Origin: Xiphophorus maculatus
Lineage: Eukaryota; Chordata; Actinopteri; Cyprinodontiformes; Poeciliidae
NCBI RefSeq assembly: GCF_002775205.1
Contig: NC_036446.1
Location: 15,438,565 to 15,502,564 of the forward strand
Direction: 5' to 3'
DNA length: 64,000 nt
Position 1 is the first letter of the stretch. The number at the start of each line of letters is the position of its first letter. The notes below the pieces were generated by a model. It ran no database searches, was not told the origin of the DNA, and saw nothing but the letters and a program-made list of their open reading frames with translations. Of the stretch, positions 11,257 to 58,476 are shown in pieces. Made by a program: the position numbers and the translations under genes.

Positions 11257-11294
11257 GAAAGTACTGAACGGAAGGAGTTCCGTTCAGTACTTTC
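11257..11294. repeat. perfect 17-bp inverted repeat (hairpin)
   Basis: GAAAGTACTGAACGGAA (11257-11273), a four-base spacer, then its exact reverse complement (11278-11294). It lies in intron 1 of urah copy B. No T-run follows, and no RNA function can be assigned. Confidence 0.8.
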
Positions 11295-11700
11295 ATATTG
11301 CCAATAGTGCTGGCTCTGTTCTGATTCTAATTTGGTTTGTATGCAATTCAATTTGGGAAAAAATGGAAAGAAAATATTAATTTGCTAAATTTGGGTGCTC
11401 TGATTTAAGCTGTGAATAAATCAGGAAATCCAGTTATTTCATCAGTAGCTGAAGGGGAAGCTCATTTACACGTTAAATTTTATATCAAAATATTACAAAA
11501 AGAGGTATTTACACCATGGTGCCACTAAGAACAACCGTCATAAAGATTTATGGTTCCAAAATTGAAATAGTCTATAAATGAACTTTTAAAAATATGTTTA
11601 AAAATGCAATTTATACACAACATCGAGTGAATCAAGAATAATATGTCAGTCTTGTTTACAGAAAAATAAGATATAAACTCGTTAAAAGCTTTCTGCTCAC

Positions 11701-11754
11701 CGTACTCTTAGACAGAATGTGCCTCCTCGGTTGCTGCAGCCTGAATGCGCTGAT
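11701..11754 (-). pseudogene. urah copy B exon 1 remnant with lost start codon
   Basis: Collinear with copy A exon 1 (54 bases, GTGAGC donor retained). On the minus strand the first codon is ATC, and the following frame reads SAFRLQQPRRHILSKST. The PTS2-like pattern RLQQPRRHI is still readable but can no longer be translated from its own start codon. Confidence 0.8.
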
Positions 11755-14443
11755 GTTCACTTATAAATAACATCAGATGTGGGTCAGCAGCTTTGCTGAG
11801 AAATTTAACTTGATTTTATGGTTAAGTGAACAAAATCATATTTTACTCACACTAAGCCTGAGAAATCTTGCACACTGTCCTACTCAGCACAGGAACTTAT
11901 CTTTTTGTCAACAGTAGGCCTGTTGTGCAAACGTTTCCTTCGGAAACACTTTTAGTTCAGCTTTCTGAACTTATATGAGGCACGAAAGATCGGAGTTTAT
12001 TGGTGGGGGAGTTAAGAATCCGTGAAAAATAATGCAACAGAGCAATTCTTTATTATTAATGTATAATAAAGGATTATATAAATATTGTATACAGGCAATT
12101 ACCTCCGTGTGAAAGGTTAATTTTCTTCCCATGGTCCAAAAACATGCAAACACGTGACTGTGAGTTGACCTTCGTGGTTAGATGGCTGATGATCTGTCTA
12201 TGCAAGAGAAGAAAACCTCGCTGAAAAAGGTGCGTTACTGAAGAAAGTCGTTTTGGACAAACTCAACAAGCATCTTAAAGCTCCGAGTTCATTTTCTCTG
12301 TGTGTATATGTTAACTGTTGGAAAAGAAAGACTATAATAAACCCACAGCTGGTGGAGGCCATTTCATTGCTTCATGCAGACTTATTATGTCAGCTATATG
12401 GATGTGTCCGTCTCCCTCTCATTGATTTCTCTCAGGCGTACTCGGCTTATACAGAGGCAGCTGCTGGGGGAACCGCTGCAGTTGTGCTTGATGGCTTTTT
12501 TCAGGACTTTATTAAGTAAATCTGATTTTATGTCTGTGCAGCAAATCAGCAGGATGCTGTGAGCTGCTGATAAAAAGGATGGAGCTGTAATGCATACAGA
12601 TTTTTAAAAAAATGTATCTGAGTTCTTTATCTGTTTCTGCGGTGCTCGGTGCCAGGATGATGTATTATCACACAGACATTTAGAGTCGTCGTTCAGAGAA
12701 ATGGCTCCGAGAGGGAAAAAAAGCTGCAGTTTGCAAACAGTTTGTGGAGTATGTGTGAGATTACAGATAAATCAGGAATGGCAACGTGTGAATGTTACTG
12801 AGAATCGTCTCTTTACAGATGTGCTCTTTAATAAACACATCTGAGGACAGAGTGAAAAGAAAGATCTGAGGTCATTGGGTAACAATTTGATCTGGACTCA
12901 GCTTTTCTCCTTTTTCTTTATGGTGTCCAAATTGAAGAAAAATCACTCTTGAACCTCGACATCACTTCTTCAACCCTTGTCTTTTATTCTTCTTCCATTT
13001 CTGTAATGGTCTTTCAAGATAAAAACATACCACAATGTGCTGCATACATACTCAATATGAAAATACTTTCACTACAGTGACAACAAGTATTTTATCTTGA
13101 TAGTGCAAACCAAAACATGTAACAACATAGGAATTAGATAATTATTTATAACATCGTTATTTTCCTTAAAAAAGTACCACACAAGAAGTCCTAACTTAAT
13201 ATTTAGTTCCAAGAGCTAAGCAATTACAGTAAGGTATACAATAATACACAATATTACACACTGATTGGGGCCTTTACACATTTCAAAGTGCCAAATATGT
13301 AGCAGAGGAGACCTGTAATATTTCACCAGCACACCTGTTGCAGAGAAAGTACAGTTCCTTGCAAAAGTATTCATAACCTTTGACCTTTTCCACATTTTGT
13401 CAAGTTTCAACAGCCAACTTCACTGAATTTTATTGAGAGTTCATGTGAAAAACACGATGCAGAAAGTTATGAAATGTAAAGAAAATGAGATGCATGTTTT
13501 CAAAAGATTTTCAACAGTAAAAATCAGAAAAGAGTGGAAAAAAAGCCCCCTTCACTCTGCTACTCTTAAATAAATTCCTGTTGTCTTCAGAAGTTGAAAC
13601 CAAAAGTGAGCTTTTGGTCTACATGCACGACACTAACACTGCACATCAACGTGGATACACCTTCCCCAGGGTAAAACATGGTGGGGGCAGCATCATGCTT
13701 TGGGTTTCCTTTGCTTCAGTCAGATTTGGCAGAGAAATTGATAGAGCTATAAAAAAAAATGTTTATAGGGGTAGACAGGCCTTCCAGCAGATAAGTGACC
13801 CTAAACATACAGCCAGAGTTACAGTGGAATGGCTGATATCAAAGCCCATTAACGTGTTGTATTGTATGAAGTTGTTCTCCATCCAGTCTGATTTTATTTT
13901 TTCCTTTAGATTTGCAGTTGTTTCACTTTTGAAAAAAGTCTGCAATGTGTCTATGCAGTGATTAATGCTGGTAATTGTTGTGTTATGTAAAGAAAAGACA
14001 AACGTAAGTAAAATACATAGGGAGGCTTGTGATCAGAACTGATTCATTTTCCATCAGTGTGATTCATGGGGAGTATTGCTGTTCTTATTGATCCACGCCC
14101 TCGGCGGAATCGATTCATTTTAAGTAGTGAGGCTTTAATCTTTACTCAGCTTCCAGCTTTAATTTACATTTACGTTATACAGTATATAGAATCAGTGCGT
14201 CATTCTGTTTCTTTCAAGGTCATCTGAAATAATCTTAAATCTATTCATGTTTTGTTGTCACATCCTTGTTTCTAGGTCAAATGAATCCAAGCAGCTGTGG
14301 TAATAATGAATATGTTGTCTGATCTGATATGTCCAGGCCGTGTTGAGCCTCTGTTGGTGGGCGTTAACTTGAAGGTTTAGGTTTCTCTTCATCCATGTTT
14401 GGCACCTAATCCACGTCTTCTACGTTTTCTTTTTGTTTGTCCC
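11755..14443. other. intergenic between urah B and the RALY-like 3' end
   Basis: From 11755 to about 13320 it is collinear with 4108-5490 of unit A. From about 13345 a Tc1-like relic intervenes. No supportable gene was seen. Confidence 0.5.
13345..13850 (+). mobile_element. Tc1/mariner-like relic with terminal repeat
   Basis: It begins with the terminal-repeat-like CCTTGCAAAAGTATTCATAA followed by CCTTTTCCACATTTTGTC, typical of fish Tc1 families. Around 13667-13715 the frame reads VKHGGGSIMLWVSFASV, the transposase GGGSIMLWG block, followed by a degraded 'DPKHTA' block near 13797. The 3' end is not clearly resolved. Confidence 0.65.
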
Positions 14444-49808
<35,365 letters not shown>

Positions 49809-49860
49809 CTGCATGAAAGAGCAACCAATTAACTTTGTGCTGATGGAGTCAAGAGCAACA

Positions 49861-49985
49861 AAGCTAATAAACAAAGTGGACAAAACAATCAACAGGAGGA
49901 ATGCTCAGATTAACTAGAAAGAAAAGCTAATAAACAAAGTGGACAAAACAAACAACAGGAGGAATGCTCAGATTAACTAGAAAGA
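49861..49985. repeat. 62-bp tandem duplication
   Basis: Two adjacent units (49861-49922 and 49923-49985), each beginning AAGCTAATAAACAAAGTGG, differ at one base as far as I can see (CAATC against CAAAC). It lies immediately upstream, on the minus strand, of the acceptor of the exon at 49808-49733. Confidence 0.9.
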
Positions 49986-51999
49986 ATCCATTCTGCACCA
50001 AGTTGGTTTTGTCGGCGCAGGAAAAGACTTGTTTCATTGTACCTGTAGTCTCAATTCAACATTGACTGGTTTCTGGTGTCTGTCTTTCTTTCCGCTTTTA
50101 TTTCTTATTTTTAATTGTTTGTAAGGACCCATTTTAGTCCCAAAGTTCCTAGGTGGAAGTTTTTTTCTGGGGTGGATTATGGCTACAGAAATACAGTCGT
50201 GTCATAATTCAGTAAAGGCTACTGTTAACAGGCTTAAAAAATACAAAGCAAAATACTATTCTGTAAAATAAGCACTTGAGAACTACAACTAAAGTGGCTC
50301 CCTCTAATCATGTCTAATTATATTAGTTTTAAATAAAAAAAAATGTTAACATAAAATTCATAATCAACATGTTATAAAATAGAAGAAGCAATAATTAAAG
50401 TGTTGTAAATTTTAGTTTAAAGTTGTGTAATTGATACTATTATAGTTTTACTTAGTCTCAAATTTTCCTGCTGCTCCGTTTTTGCCTATAGTTTGCAAGG
50501 TGACTTCAAACATAGGCCACCTTATGGCTTTGTTTCCGCCATCCTGTCTGCATACATATCTTTACACATGTTCTCACCAGATAATTAATCATAAATCACC
50601 TTGATTACAGTGTCTGCCAACAGTTCAGTGTTTGCACTGTGGTTTTGGGTGTTGATTTGCCCAAAGAGAGGCATAAAAAGGCAGAAAGGCAAAGGGGGAA
50701 AAAATGAAGGAGTCCGGCTTGACACGGACAGATGGGTGTTGAATGGAGTGTGACTGGGCCAGCTGCACATACACTCACACAGTATGACTGTCAAATGGCT
50801 GGGAGCTACAATTAATTAAGTATGGGTCTGAATGTGTGGAAGGAAAATTAGACATGTGTACGCGCCTTTGCCTCCCACAGCAGAGATATTTTTCCGACAG
50901 TTTGTGGCCCAACAGCGCCCTGTTGGAGAGCTTTTCTGCAGCCGGCAGTTTCTCTGCTGGTGGGCAGCTTGCCCCCACTGCAGACAGCTAAACTATATCT
51001 CATTTAGGACCAGGCACTCAAACACATCCTACTGGTTAATTAAAAATACAGTTCAAATAACACATATTTGAAATTTGGCCAAATACACAAGTACAAAAAT
51101 CCAAAATATCTGAGCAATCAAAACAAACATAAACATGCATATTTTAACTCTGCGTATTTCATCCTGCACAGGAAAATCACAAATCAAGCATGGAAAACAA
51201 AACTTTCTGATGTTTTATGATGCATTTACTAAGAAACGCGAAGACGGTGTGATTGACTGCATGATGAAGCCATTAAACAGGACAAGATACCAGGATGCTG
51301 CTGAGCACAGTTGTCTCTCTCAACGGGAGCAAAACCTCAGGTGGTAATCAGCGTGCCTATTCGTAAACAGAATCCTACACGCCATAATTAGCATCACCAG
51401 AGCAGACTTCACATATAAGACACACACAGACTGACAGACACACATACAAGTTGTTTTTCCCCAGATTTATGTTGGTGACACACGGATAAATAAGCTAAAT
51501 GGTATTTGCCTCTTTTATTGCAACTCAAATAAAGAGACAGCACAAAAGATATAATGCTGTCAATGGATGTTATGTGCGCTGCCTTGTTTTTATTAATGAA
51601 GTTACAGTCGTCACTAAATTCTCACTATTTCTAGTGTGTGTTGATTTAGAGAAGAACTAAAAGGATGATAGCGGAGATCGATGGTTGTTTTTATAGAAAA
51701 CATACCAAGTACATATTGACAAAGTGGAGAGGAAGGAAAAGAGAAAAAAATGCTAAATTTTTGGGTCCTTTAATTCTGAGGGTAACAGAGTATACAAAGA
51801 AACAGAAAACATATAAATCATGAAATGTATTGATCGCATAGTTTATGCTTGGAAGATCAATAAAATTGCTTTCTATAATAAAAATGGCACAACCTTAGAA
51901 CTCCATCAAAACCTTATAATCTTACAAATGAATTTGATGGTTGGATTTAATGTTCCAAAAGAAAATCTTCCTTTTGATGACATTGATAATTATACATGG

Positions 52000-52195
52000 G
52001 CCTGATCAAAAGTGTTCGTACTCTAAGCTTTTTCACCTTGTGCTTCAGTACAACCACGGACTTCAGCATATTTTTTATGATACACAAACCAAAGTAGTGG
52101 ATTATTATTTAGTGGAAGGGAAAAATATTGAAACTATTTGACAAATAAAAATCAGAAAAAGTGCACAGTACATATGTTTTCAGCCTCTTACCTCT
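52000..52195 (+). mobile_element. Tc1-type terminal-region fragment
   Basis: CCACGGACTTCAGCATATTT followed by ACACAAACCAAAGTAGTGGA and TTAGTGGAAGGGAAAAATAT is the subterminal region of a fish Tc1-like family. No coding part is present. Confidence 0.55.
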
Positions 52196-52240
52196 GATAA
52201 CCTAAATAAAGATGAGTTCAACCATTTGCCTTCAAAAGTC

Positions 52241-52362
52241 CAAATGGTAAATGGCCTGTACTTACATAGTGTTTTATCAAGTCAGAGGACTCCAAAGCTC
52301 TTCACATTTAAATCAGTAATTCATGCACACACTGATGGTGGTGAGCAATATTTCAGCCTCAG
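52241..52362 (+). repeat. dispersed teleost repeat (AAATGGTAAATGGCCTGTA type)
   Basis: AAATGGTAAATGGCCTGTAC followed by AGGACTCCAAAGCTCTTCAC and a CATGCACACACTGATGGTGG segment. This is a conserved-looking repeat seen across teleost genomes; its class is not resolvable here. Confidence 0.55.
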
Positions 52363-53394
52363 CTGCTTATTGCTCAACATAAATGTGTTTTTGTTTATCA
52401 AAAATACATTTATGTTCTGGAATGGTCTAGTCAAAGTTTGGATGAGAATCCTATCATTCCCTTCTCATTACAATTGCTACTTTGAATATCTTAATGTCAG
52501 TATACTAGTATGTGGCTTTAAAGTGTCAAAATGTAAAAACTTCAGGAAGTAGTGATCACTATTACAGGTCATAAGAACGTTGTAAAATAGGTCATTAACT
52601 ACTTCTGGGCAATGTTTTGGAGCTAATATTTTAAAAAACAGACATAAAACTGACATAACTATAATCTGATGTTTAAGTTTAGTTGATAAAACTGGATTAA
52701 ATGACACACAGAGGTCACATTCAATCAGCCATAATGAATTATAAATCCTCTGCTACAGCTTACAGCCTGTCACTTTGCTTTATAACAGGCCTGGAGCCAG
52801 ACTGATCCCTCATGCAGGCACAAAGTCAAAGCTGACCTAATCTTACTGGAAACAAAATCATACAAATAACAACAAAATAAACATTTTCTTATTCAAAATC
52901 TCAGCAGTTTCTCCAAGAGACAGTCACCAAGCAACTACCCTGAGAGATGGCCCTTAAATTCTCTGCTACTCTCAGAAATTATTATTAAAGCAAGCCATTA
53001 ATGTATGTAGAAATCTGAAGCTGGACACTTTTTGGAGGAGGGATAATGTTCCAATCAGATAAAAAAAAGTGCTAGGGCAGCTTCTCTCACCCATTCCTGT
53101 TTTTGACATTTTTATGCAGCGCCTAAAATCCCATTTTAAATTATTTATCAATTTAATTTAGTTCAACTTTGATGTCATTTCAGCAGATATTTCACATGTT
53201 TGAGAATGTGACAGCTACTCAGATAATTGAAAATAAAATATCTTTAAAAATGCAGTACTTCTGTTTAATTAACATCTCTTCAAAAACCCACATCTAAGTC
53301 AATTGATTTACTTGGTAAAGTAATCATCAAGTGGTTTTAGTTAATGCCCATTGAGATCATTTCAACTTTTTGTCTGCCTGTTCTCTAGAACTGC

Positions 53395-53620
53395 TGAATC
53401 GTGCTTAGGATTGAGGCGCGGATGAAGACACCCCCAGCAGAATCTGAACAAGAAGCGGTGCACCCCTATGGACAGGTCACCAGTCTATTACTGGGCCAAC
53501 AAACACAAGACAAACCCACGCACTCCAAGTCACCTCAGGATGACTTGGAGCTGCCAATTAGCCTCAGATCATTGGTTCTGGACAGCAGAAGTATGCCTGA
53601 TACCAGGAGAGAACCCCAGA
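53395..53620 (-). repeat. degenerate SINE relic, same family as 44983-45350
   Basis: Read on the minus strand: TAATTGGCAGCTCCAAGTCA, then TTGGCCCAGTAATAGACTGG, TGACCTGTCCATAGGGGTGC. These follow the body of the SINE at 44983-45350 with many substitutions. The tRNA-like head is not recognisable. Confidence 0.55.
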
Positions 53621-55636
53621 ATCCATAGGACTCACCATCAGAACCACCCTTAGAATCACTTTTTTGTCATTTTGGTGTTTTTTCATGTTCTTCTGTATTT
53701 TTTAATAGACTTTTTAGATCTGATTCCATGTATTGCTCATTTTATTTATCTGAACAACATGTATTTACAAATAGAGGAGTGCAAAGTGTTTTCTGATGAT
53801 ATGTTTATATGACTGTGCAGAACAGAACCCTTATTTTCTTTTCTGCAGGTATTTTACCCCCCCAGTATGTTAATTTGATCAGTTCATCAACATATTGTGT
53901 TAATTATTTAGTTGTTGCTGTTGTAATAATACAGTGTGCTTTTTTGAGATTATACAAGCAAGCGAGACTATAGTTTGTTTATTGTTTGCAACTGCTGCAA
54001 AGTCGATCTATTATTTTTTAGTCTGGTTGTCTACATTTAAACATTGTTTCATAGCATTCACGCTTCTTGCTGACTTGATCTACTCCATACCTTTTTGCAA
54101 TGCTACGGACCTGATCAGGCTTTGCGTCAAGAGCCAGCTATAAAGAATTTAATTTCCATACTCATGGCTTTGCAGTGCAACTACAGGCAGTAATGTCAAT
54201 ATATGATATTCATCAGAGACAAAAGAAAGATAGAGAAAAGATAATGAAGGTTTATGTGTTATGTGAAGAAAAAAGCTGTCAGATTCAGAGAAATGGAAGC
54301 AAAAACATTCATATTGTGCAGGATATCCAGAGGTGTCCAATGTTGAGCTATGCCACCAATGCTCATCTCAAAAAATAACTCTGAAACAGCCAAATATGAA
54401 TCTCTGTTTCACTGTTAAGTCTGCACTGAACTTGCCTCAATCCTCTAAAAAACCCCTCCAAAAAACAGCTTTTGGGAGAAGACTGTGGTGTCTGCATCCG
54501 CTTCAAAGTACAGAGTAGAGCTGCTGCTCCTGCATGCCGGGGAAAGTAATCTTATTAAGGGTTGATTTTAAGGGTGACATTCACTTTACAGCAGAACAAC
54601 AACAGACAAAAATGCAGGTTTGTTCCTTCACTAAAGAGTGGGAGCATGACAAAATTAGGCTGACAGAGGTTTTGATCCCAAAAGCCTTCACAGTCTGAGA
54701 CCAGGTTCTGACCTTGGCAGTGTTACAAATAGTTACACTTCAACTACTTCTCACCTCTGATGTAGAGGAAGTAAAGGAACATAAAACAACACTGTCTCAG
54801 TGCAAAATAAGTTAAGTAGAGCTTTATATTTTACCAGCAGATTTCTCCAAAATTAATCTGTCTGTGCGTGTTCTGAACATGCAATGAGAATGATAAAAAT
54901 AAAAAGAATAATCATAAGGGAAAAAATTTTTAGGAAGAAATACAGGGGTAACAAAAACTACAAGCTGAATGGACTACCGCGCTGAGGGAGATGTAGAGAA
55001 AATTTTAAAAAGCACACCGCACCATGCAAACATTCACTAACACATGCATGCACAGAGATAAAGAGGTCTGACTGAATACTCACATCTTGGACTGAACAGG
55101 GTCATATCAGGGAGGCAAAGCAATGAAAAGCAGAGTAGAGGAACAAGCCAAGGGATTTCTTTGCTTTTATCTCTAAACTCTTCTTATGTTTTCGCTCTTG
55201 GTGTGAGTGTGTGTGTCTGTGCGTGTGTTTGTGATCAAGATGCTGTTTGGCTGGCTGCTGTGGTACTACTGAGTCAGTGACAAACCAGACAGAGAAGCTC
55301 CAGTGGGTTGTACCAAATGTCATCATGTGGCAGGGGTGGACAGTGGTGCACTGGGTTGTTCCATAAAAGAAACAGGGAAGAGGTTTGGATGAGCTTGCAG
55401 CTGGTTCCCTCTCCGCAACGAGACCATCGCATGTTCTGTTTTTAGTAATTCAAGTTTGGCGAAGAGGAAGCTGCAGCCGCAGGGGTGACTATGTGTGTGT
55501 CTTAATGGAGCGTCTGGGTAACACTCTAAAAAAGCATCTAACATTCTTATTCGTTTGTAAATTAGGAGTTAACTAAACACATCTTTATAAATTTAGCAGA
55601 AAAAGTGGTTTATTTCTAGTATCATAATGTCAGATA

Positions 55637-55668
55637 ATTAATCAAAACAGACACTAATCAGTTATTAT
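55637..55668 (+). repeat. 32-bp direct repeat, first copy
   Basis: ATTAATCAAAACAGACACTA then ATCAGTTATTAT. It recurs at 57522-57553 with one substitution (A to G). Confidence 0.8.
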
Positions 55669-56589
55669 TGTTTTCAAAATAATTATACAGGATTCCCTTT
55701 ATTTACATGCATCACATTGTCTATGCTCATTTGAGTTGTGCTGTTCTAGTCCTACTCTTTAGGATGTTTAATCTTCCTTTCTCCTGAGGAAGGGCTTTCA
55801 TGTAGGTTTAATTAGCTTTTTTTAAACAGTCAACCCAGGGCAATGGCTGGCTGCAAGCCAAAACTTAATCTTAGTCAACTCTGAAAAAAAAAAAGATTAT
55901 TACCTCTTTTCACACCACACTTAACCCAGAAACAATTACATTATTAAACTGTTAACCCCTCAGTAACCGACTTCCAGAGAAGTGAGACGCAGCTGAATTT
56001 TATGGACGTCGACAGATAGTGAGGAAAATGTTAGAAAATAAGAGTGATCTGGTTATATGGTTAAATAAAGAGCTGCATGCAGCCCACAATGTTCAGCTTT
56101 GGTGTCACCAGAGCAGCTTCTTCCATGTTTGTTGTGTTAGGGTAAACCATATAGAAATAATTTTGTTTTTATTCTGTATTTCTTATTCTCTAATAGAATA
56201 AGAAATAAAGTTACATTTACAGTATTTTTGGCAATATTTAGTTTGTCAGTTACATTTTAAAAAATAAATGTAATGGGATAAATAAAATGTCCATCAAAGC
56301 ATTTCTGATTCTGGATCCAATTTTTTGCAAGAAGGAAAGCTTGGAAAGACCTAGAAAGATAGCATTTTAAATATTTTGGCAAAGTTACAACTTAATGCAA
56401 ACAAAATGCATCACTTTAACCAGGTGTCTCTGTTTAGGCCTGTGTGTTAATATGAAAATGTGTAATTTGAGTTGACAGCTGAATGAAAGCAATCTGGAAA
56501 CACTATTGATTAGCTCCGTGTTTGGCTAGTTAGCCTTGCTGCTACGCTACACTCTTCTAAACAACTAAGGCAACAGCTAATTTCCTCAC

Positions 56590-56700
56590 AATAGTATTAA
56601 TACCTCTACTCCTGTCACGTTTTTCTTCGCCTTCTTTTCTCTTTTCTTTCCTTTTTTCTTCTTTGGGCACCGGACCAGACAGTTTGTGGCGTTTCGTCAT
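56590..56700 (-). CDS. candidate coding exon, basic/acidic N-terminus (unidentified; possibly hAT ZMYM-like)
   Basis: The minus strand reads MTKRHKLSGPVPKEEKRKEK, then RKEGEEKRDRSRGINTI, to a possible GTGAGG donor at 56589. The charged start K.H.KLSG..P...K...EKRKE resembles the N-terminus of hAT-type ZMYM1-like transposases, but could equally be a small nuclear protein. Local GC is raised and a CRE/ETS motif lies 10 bases upstream. An in-frame upstream ATG exists at 56793. Downstream exons were not found. Low confidence. Confidence 0.3.
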
Positions 56701-56709
56701 GATGCTTTC

Positions 56710-56723
56710 TGACGTCACTTCCG
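56710..56723 (-). promoter_or_regulatory. composite ETS/CRE motif
   Basis: CGGAAGTGACGTCA on the minus strand (TGACGTCACTTCCG on the plus strand) joins an ETS core (GGAAGT) to a full CRE (TGACGTCA). This composite is common in ubiquitous vertebrate promoters. The surrounding 56700-56800 is the GC-richest and most CpG-rich stretch of this region. Confidence 0.55.
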
Positions 56724-56890
56724 TTACAAAACTCACCCACCCGGAGCGCGAAGTCCTGAACAGCGCGTGCGGAGAGGTGCGTTGCAGGAACAAACCAACT
56801 AGTAGAGAAGGAGGGGGGACCTAAGCAGAGTGTTATTATTTGTAGAAACAGTATTTAATATTTTTTGCTATGCAGCTAAATTAGTTCTGA

Positions 56891-57468
56891 TTATTATTAT
56901 TACTAAACTGTATTATTACGTGTTAGCTTAAAAAAATAGTAAAAGGATTTTTTTTTCTTGTCTGTTTTTATGGCGTCCCCCAAACTCCTGGCGATTTTAG
57001 CATTTGCCTATACTGTCAAGCCAAGGCCAGGCCCTGCGTGTCCACTTTGGATCGTCAAACTGCACTTTATTTATCAACCAGGTAACGTCCGCAGGTAGTT
57101 TGTTACACCGGGTTTCATTTAGGCATATCAGACTAAAGGGAGTAAATCTGTATTCAGGATTCAGGAAAATTCTAACCAAGCTGGCAGCAATATAGTAAAT
57201 CAAAATCACATCTAAATTATTATCTAACTAACCAACATTTTGATGTGTAATGATGGCACTTGGAAAAACGTAATGTTTCAATTGTTGATTTTAGTTTTTA
57301 TGATGTAAAGCACTTTCAACTGCCTTGTTGCTGAAATGTGCTATACAAATAAAATTTCATTGATTGATAGAACAATAAATAAGAAATAAGTAAAAAAATA
57401 AAACAGAGCATCCTTTTACTATTTTTTCAAGCTAACACATAATAATACAGTTTAGTAATAATAATAAG
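56891..57468. repeat. long inverted repeat with 57-59 bp arms
   Basis: Left arm 56891-56948 and right arm 57410-57468 are reverse complements with about two mismatches (ACTAAACTGTATTATTACGT against ACTAAACTGTATTATTATGT). The enclosed 460 bp includes a tail like those of fish LINE/SINE elements (GCTATACAAATAAAATTTCA). It may be an unclassified MITE-like element or an inverted duplication. Confidence 0.75.
57270..57372 (+). repeat. LINE/SINE 3' tail
   Basis: GTAAAGCACTTTCAACTGCC then TTGTTGCTGAAATGTGCTAT and ACAAATAAAATTTCATTGAT is a common 3' end of fish non-LTR elements. It lies inside the inverted repeat. Confidence 0.6.
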
Positions 57469-57521
57469 CCTATTTAAACCCAGTAAATTTACAGACACAA
57501 TGAAAGATTTGAGTGTGAACT

Positions 57522-57553
57522 ATTAATCAAAACAGACACTAATCGGTTATTAT
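57522..57553 (+). repeat. 32-bp direct repeat, second copy
   Basis: Matches 55637-55668 except for one base. It is flanked on both sides by ATGAAAGATTTG-like sequence (57500-57511 and 57551-57562). Confidence 0.8.
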
Positions 57554-58170
57554 GAAAGATTTGGAAAAATTATTTGTTTTTGACAGGGGCATTAGAAAGC
57601 TGAACAAAATAAAATGGACAGTTTTTGGCTGACAATACAATTCTTCCTAACCTGTTTTTAAAAATTCACGCCACACTTTTCAGATTTTTATTAGTAAAGT
57701 TGAAAGTATTGTTCCACTTCATAATAATTTGCTTCTTTGTGTTTGTACATACTCCAATATATTTACCTTTCCTAGGCTGTTTTGAATGATCACATTGACA
57801 GATTTGTAGCAGTCGTCATAGAGGGGGAGGATTCTCTGTTTCTTTCATCTTTATCAGCACCTAATTTGTGAGGTTTAATGAACGCTCATGTTGCATTCAT
57901 TATACCTCAGAAGAAAACAAAAAAAATGTTTGCTTATTTCTTTTTGTTTTGTGTAGATGGTACCTTGGTGGAGCATTGGATGAAACAGGAACGTTGTATT
58001 GAGTTTCTTTCTCAGTCCCAGTTTTCTAATCCATCAATGTCAATCCCAAAGCTTTCTGAACAGCATTTAATGAAAGATTTAATTCATAGTTTCACTTATT
58101 GATTCTGAGTGACAACATTCAGCATCTCTATGAGGAAGTAAATAAATCTCACAGCAGGTTTACAGGTATT

Positions 58171-58235
58171 TTCAAATTCAATTCAAATTCAAAAAAACTT
58201 TATTGACCCCAAAGAGAAATTAAATAACCATAATG
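58171..58235 (-). repeat. LINE 3'-tail fragment
   Basis: AAAAAAACTTTATTGACCCC followed by AAAGAGAAATTAAATAACC is the reverse complement of a LINE tail (GGGGTCAATAAAGTTT). Similar to 25830-25880. Confidence 0.55.
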
Positions 58236-58476
58236 AAACTTAGATCTATACATTAACCAAGACTATTATCCATTTCACTTTATGTAAGATGTGGTTGCTC
58301 ATTTAATCAACCTAGATGCAAACTGAGATCTATAGCAACTGTTTGTACCTTAATGAACATACCTTTGTTTCTTTGTATAAGATCAATATCACAGTAAAGC
58401 CTCGATGTTTGTGGTCTTTTCCATTTCTGAGGGAAATAAGTGACTCTTTAGCTTCAAAGTGCACAACTATACTTAC

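Larger units (their letters stand above)
49986..56589. other. right-hand intron or flank, no gene recognised
   Basis: Presumably the intron leading to the missing RRM exons. It contains a Tc1 terminal fragment, a dispersed repeat and a SINE relic, listed separately. No RRM-encoding stretch (RNP1 HKG[FY]AFVQ) was found on the minus strand. Confidence 0.4.

Noticed and set aside
55080-55130. Possible exon ending GTTCAGTCCAAGAT|GTGAGT on the minus strand
   Set aside because: Good donor, but the acceptor and coding frame are unconvincing and it does not encode RRM residues; not enough to call.
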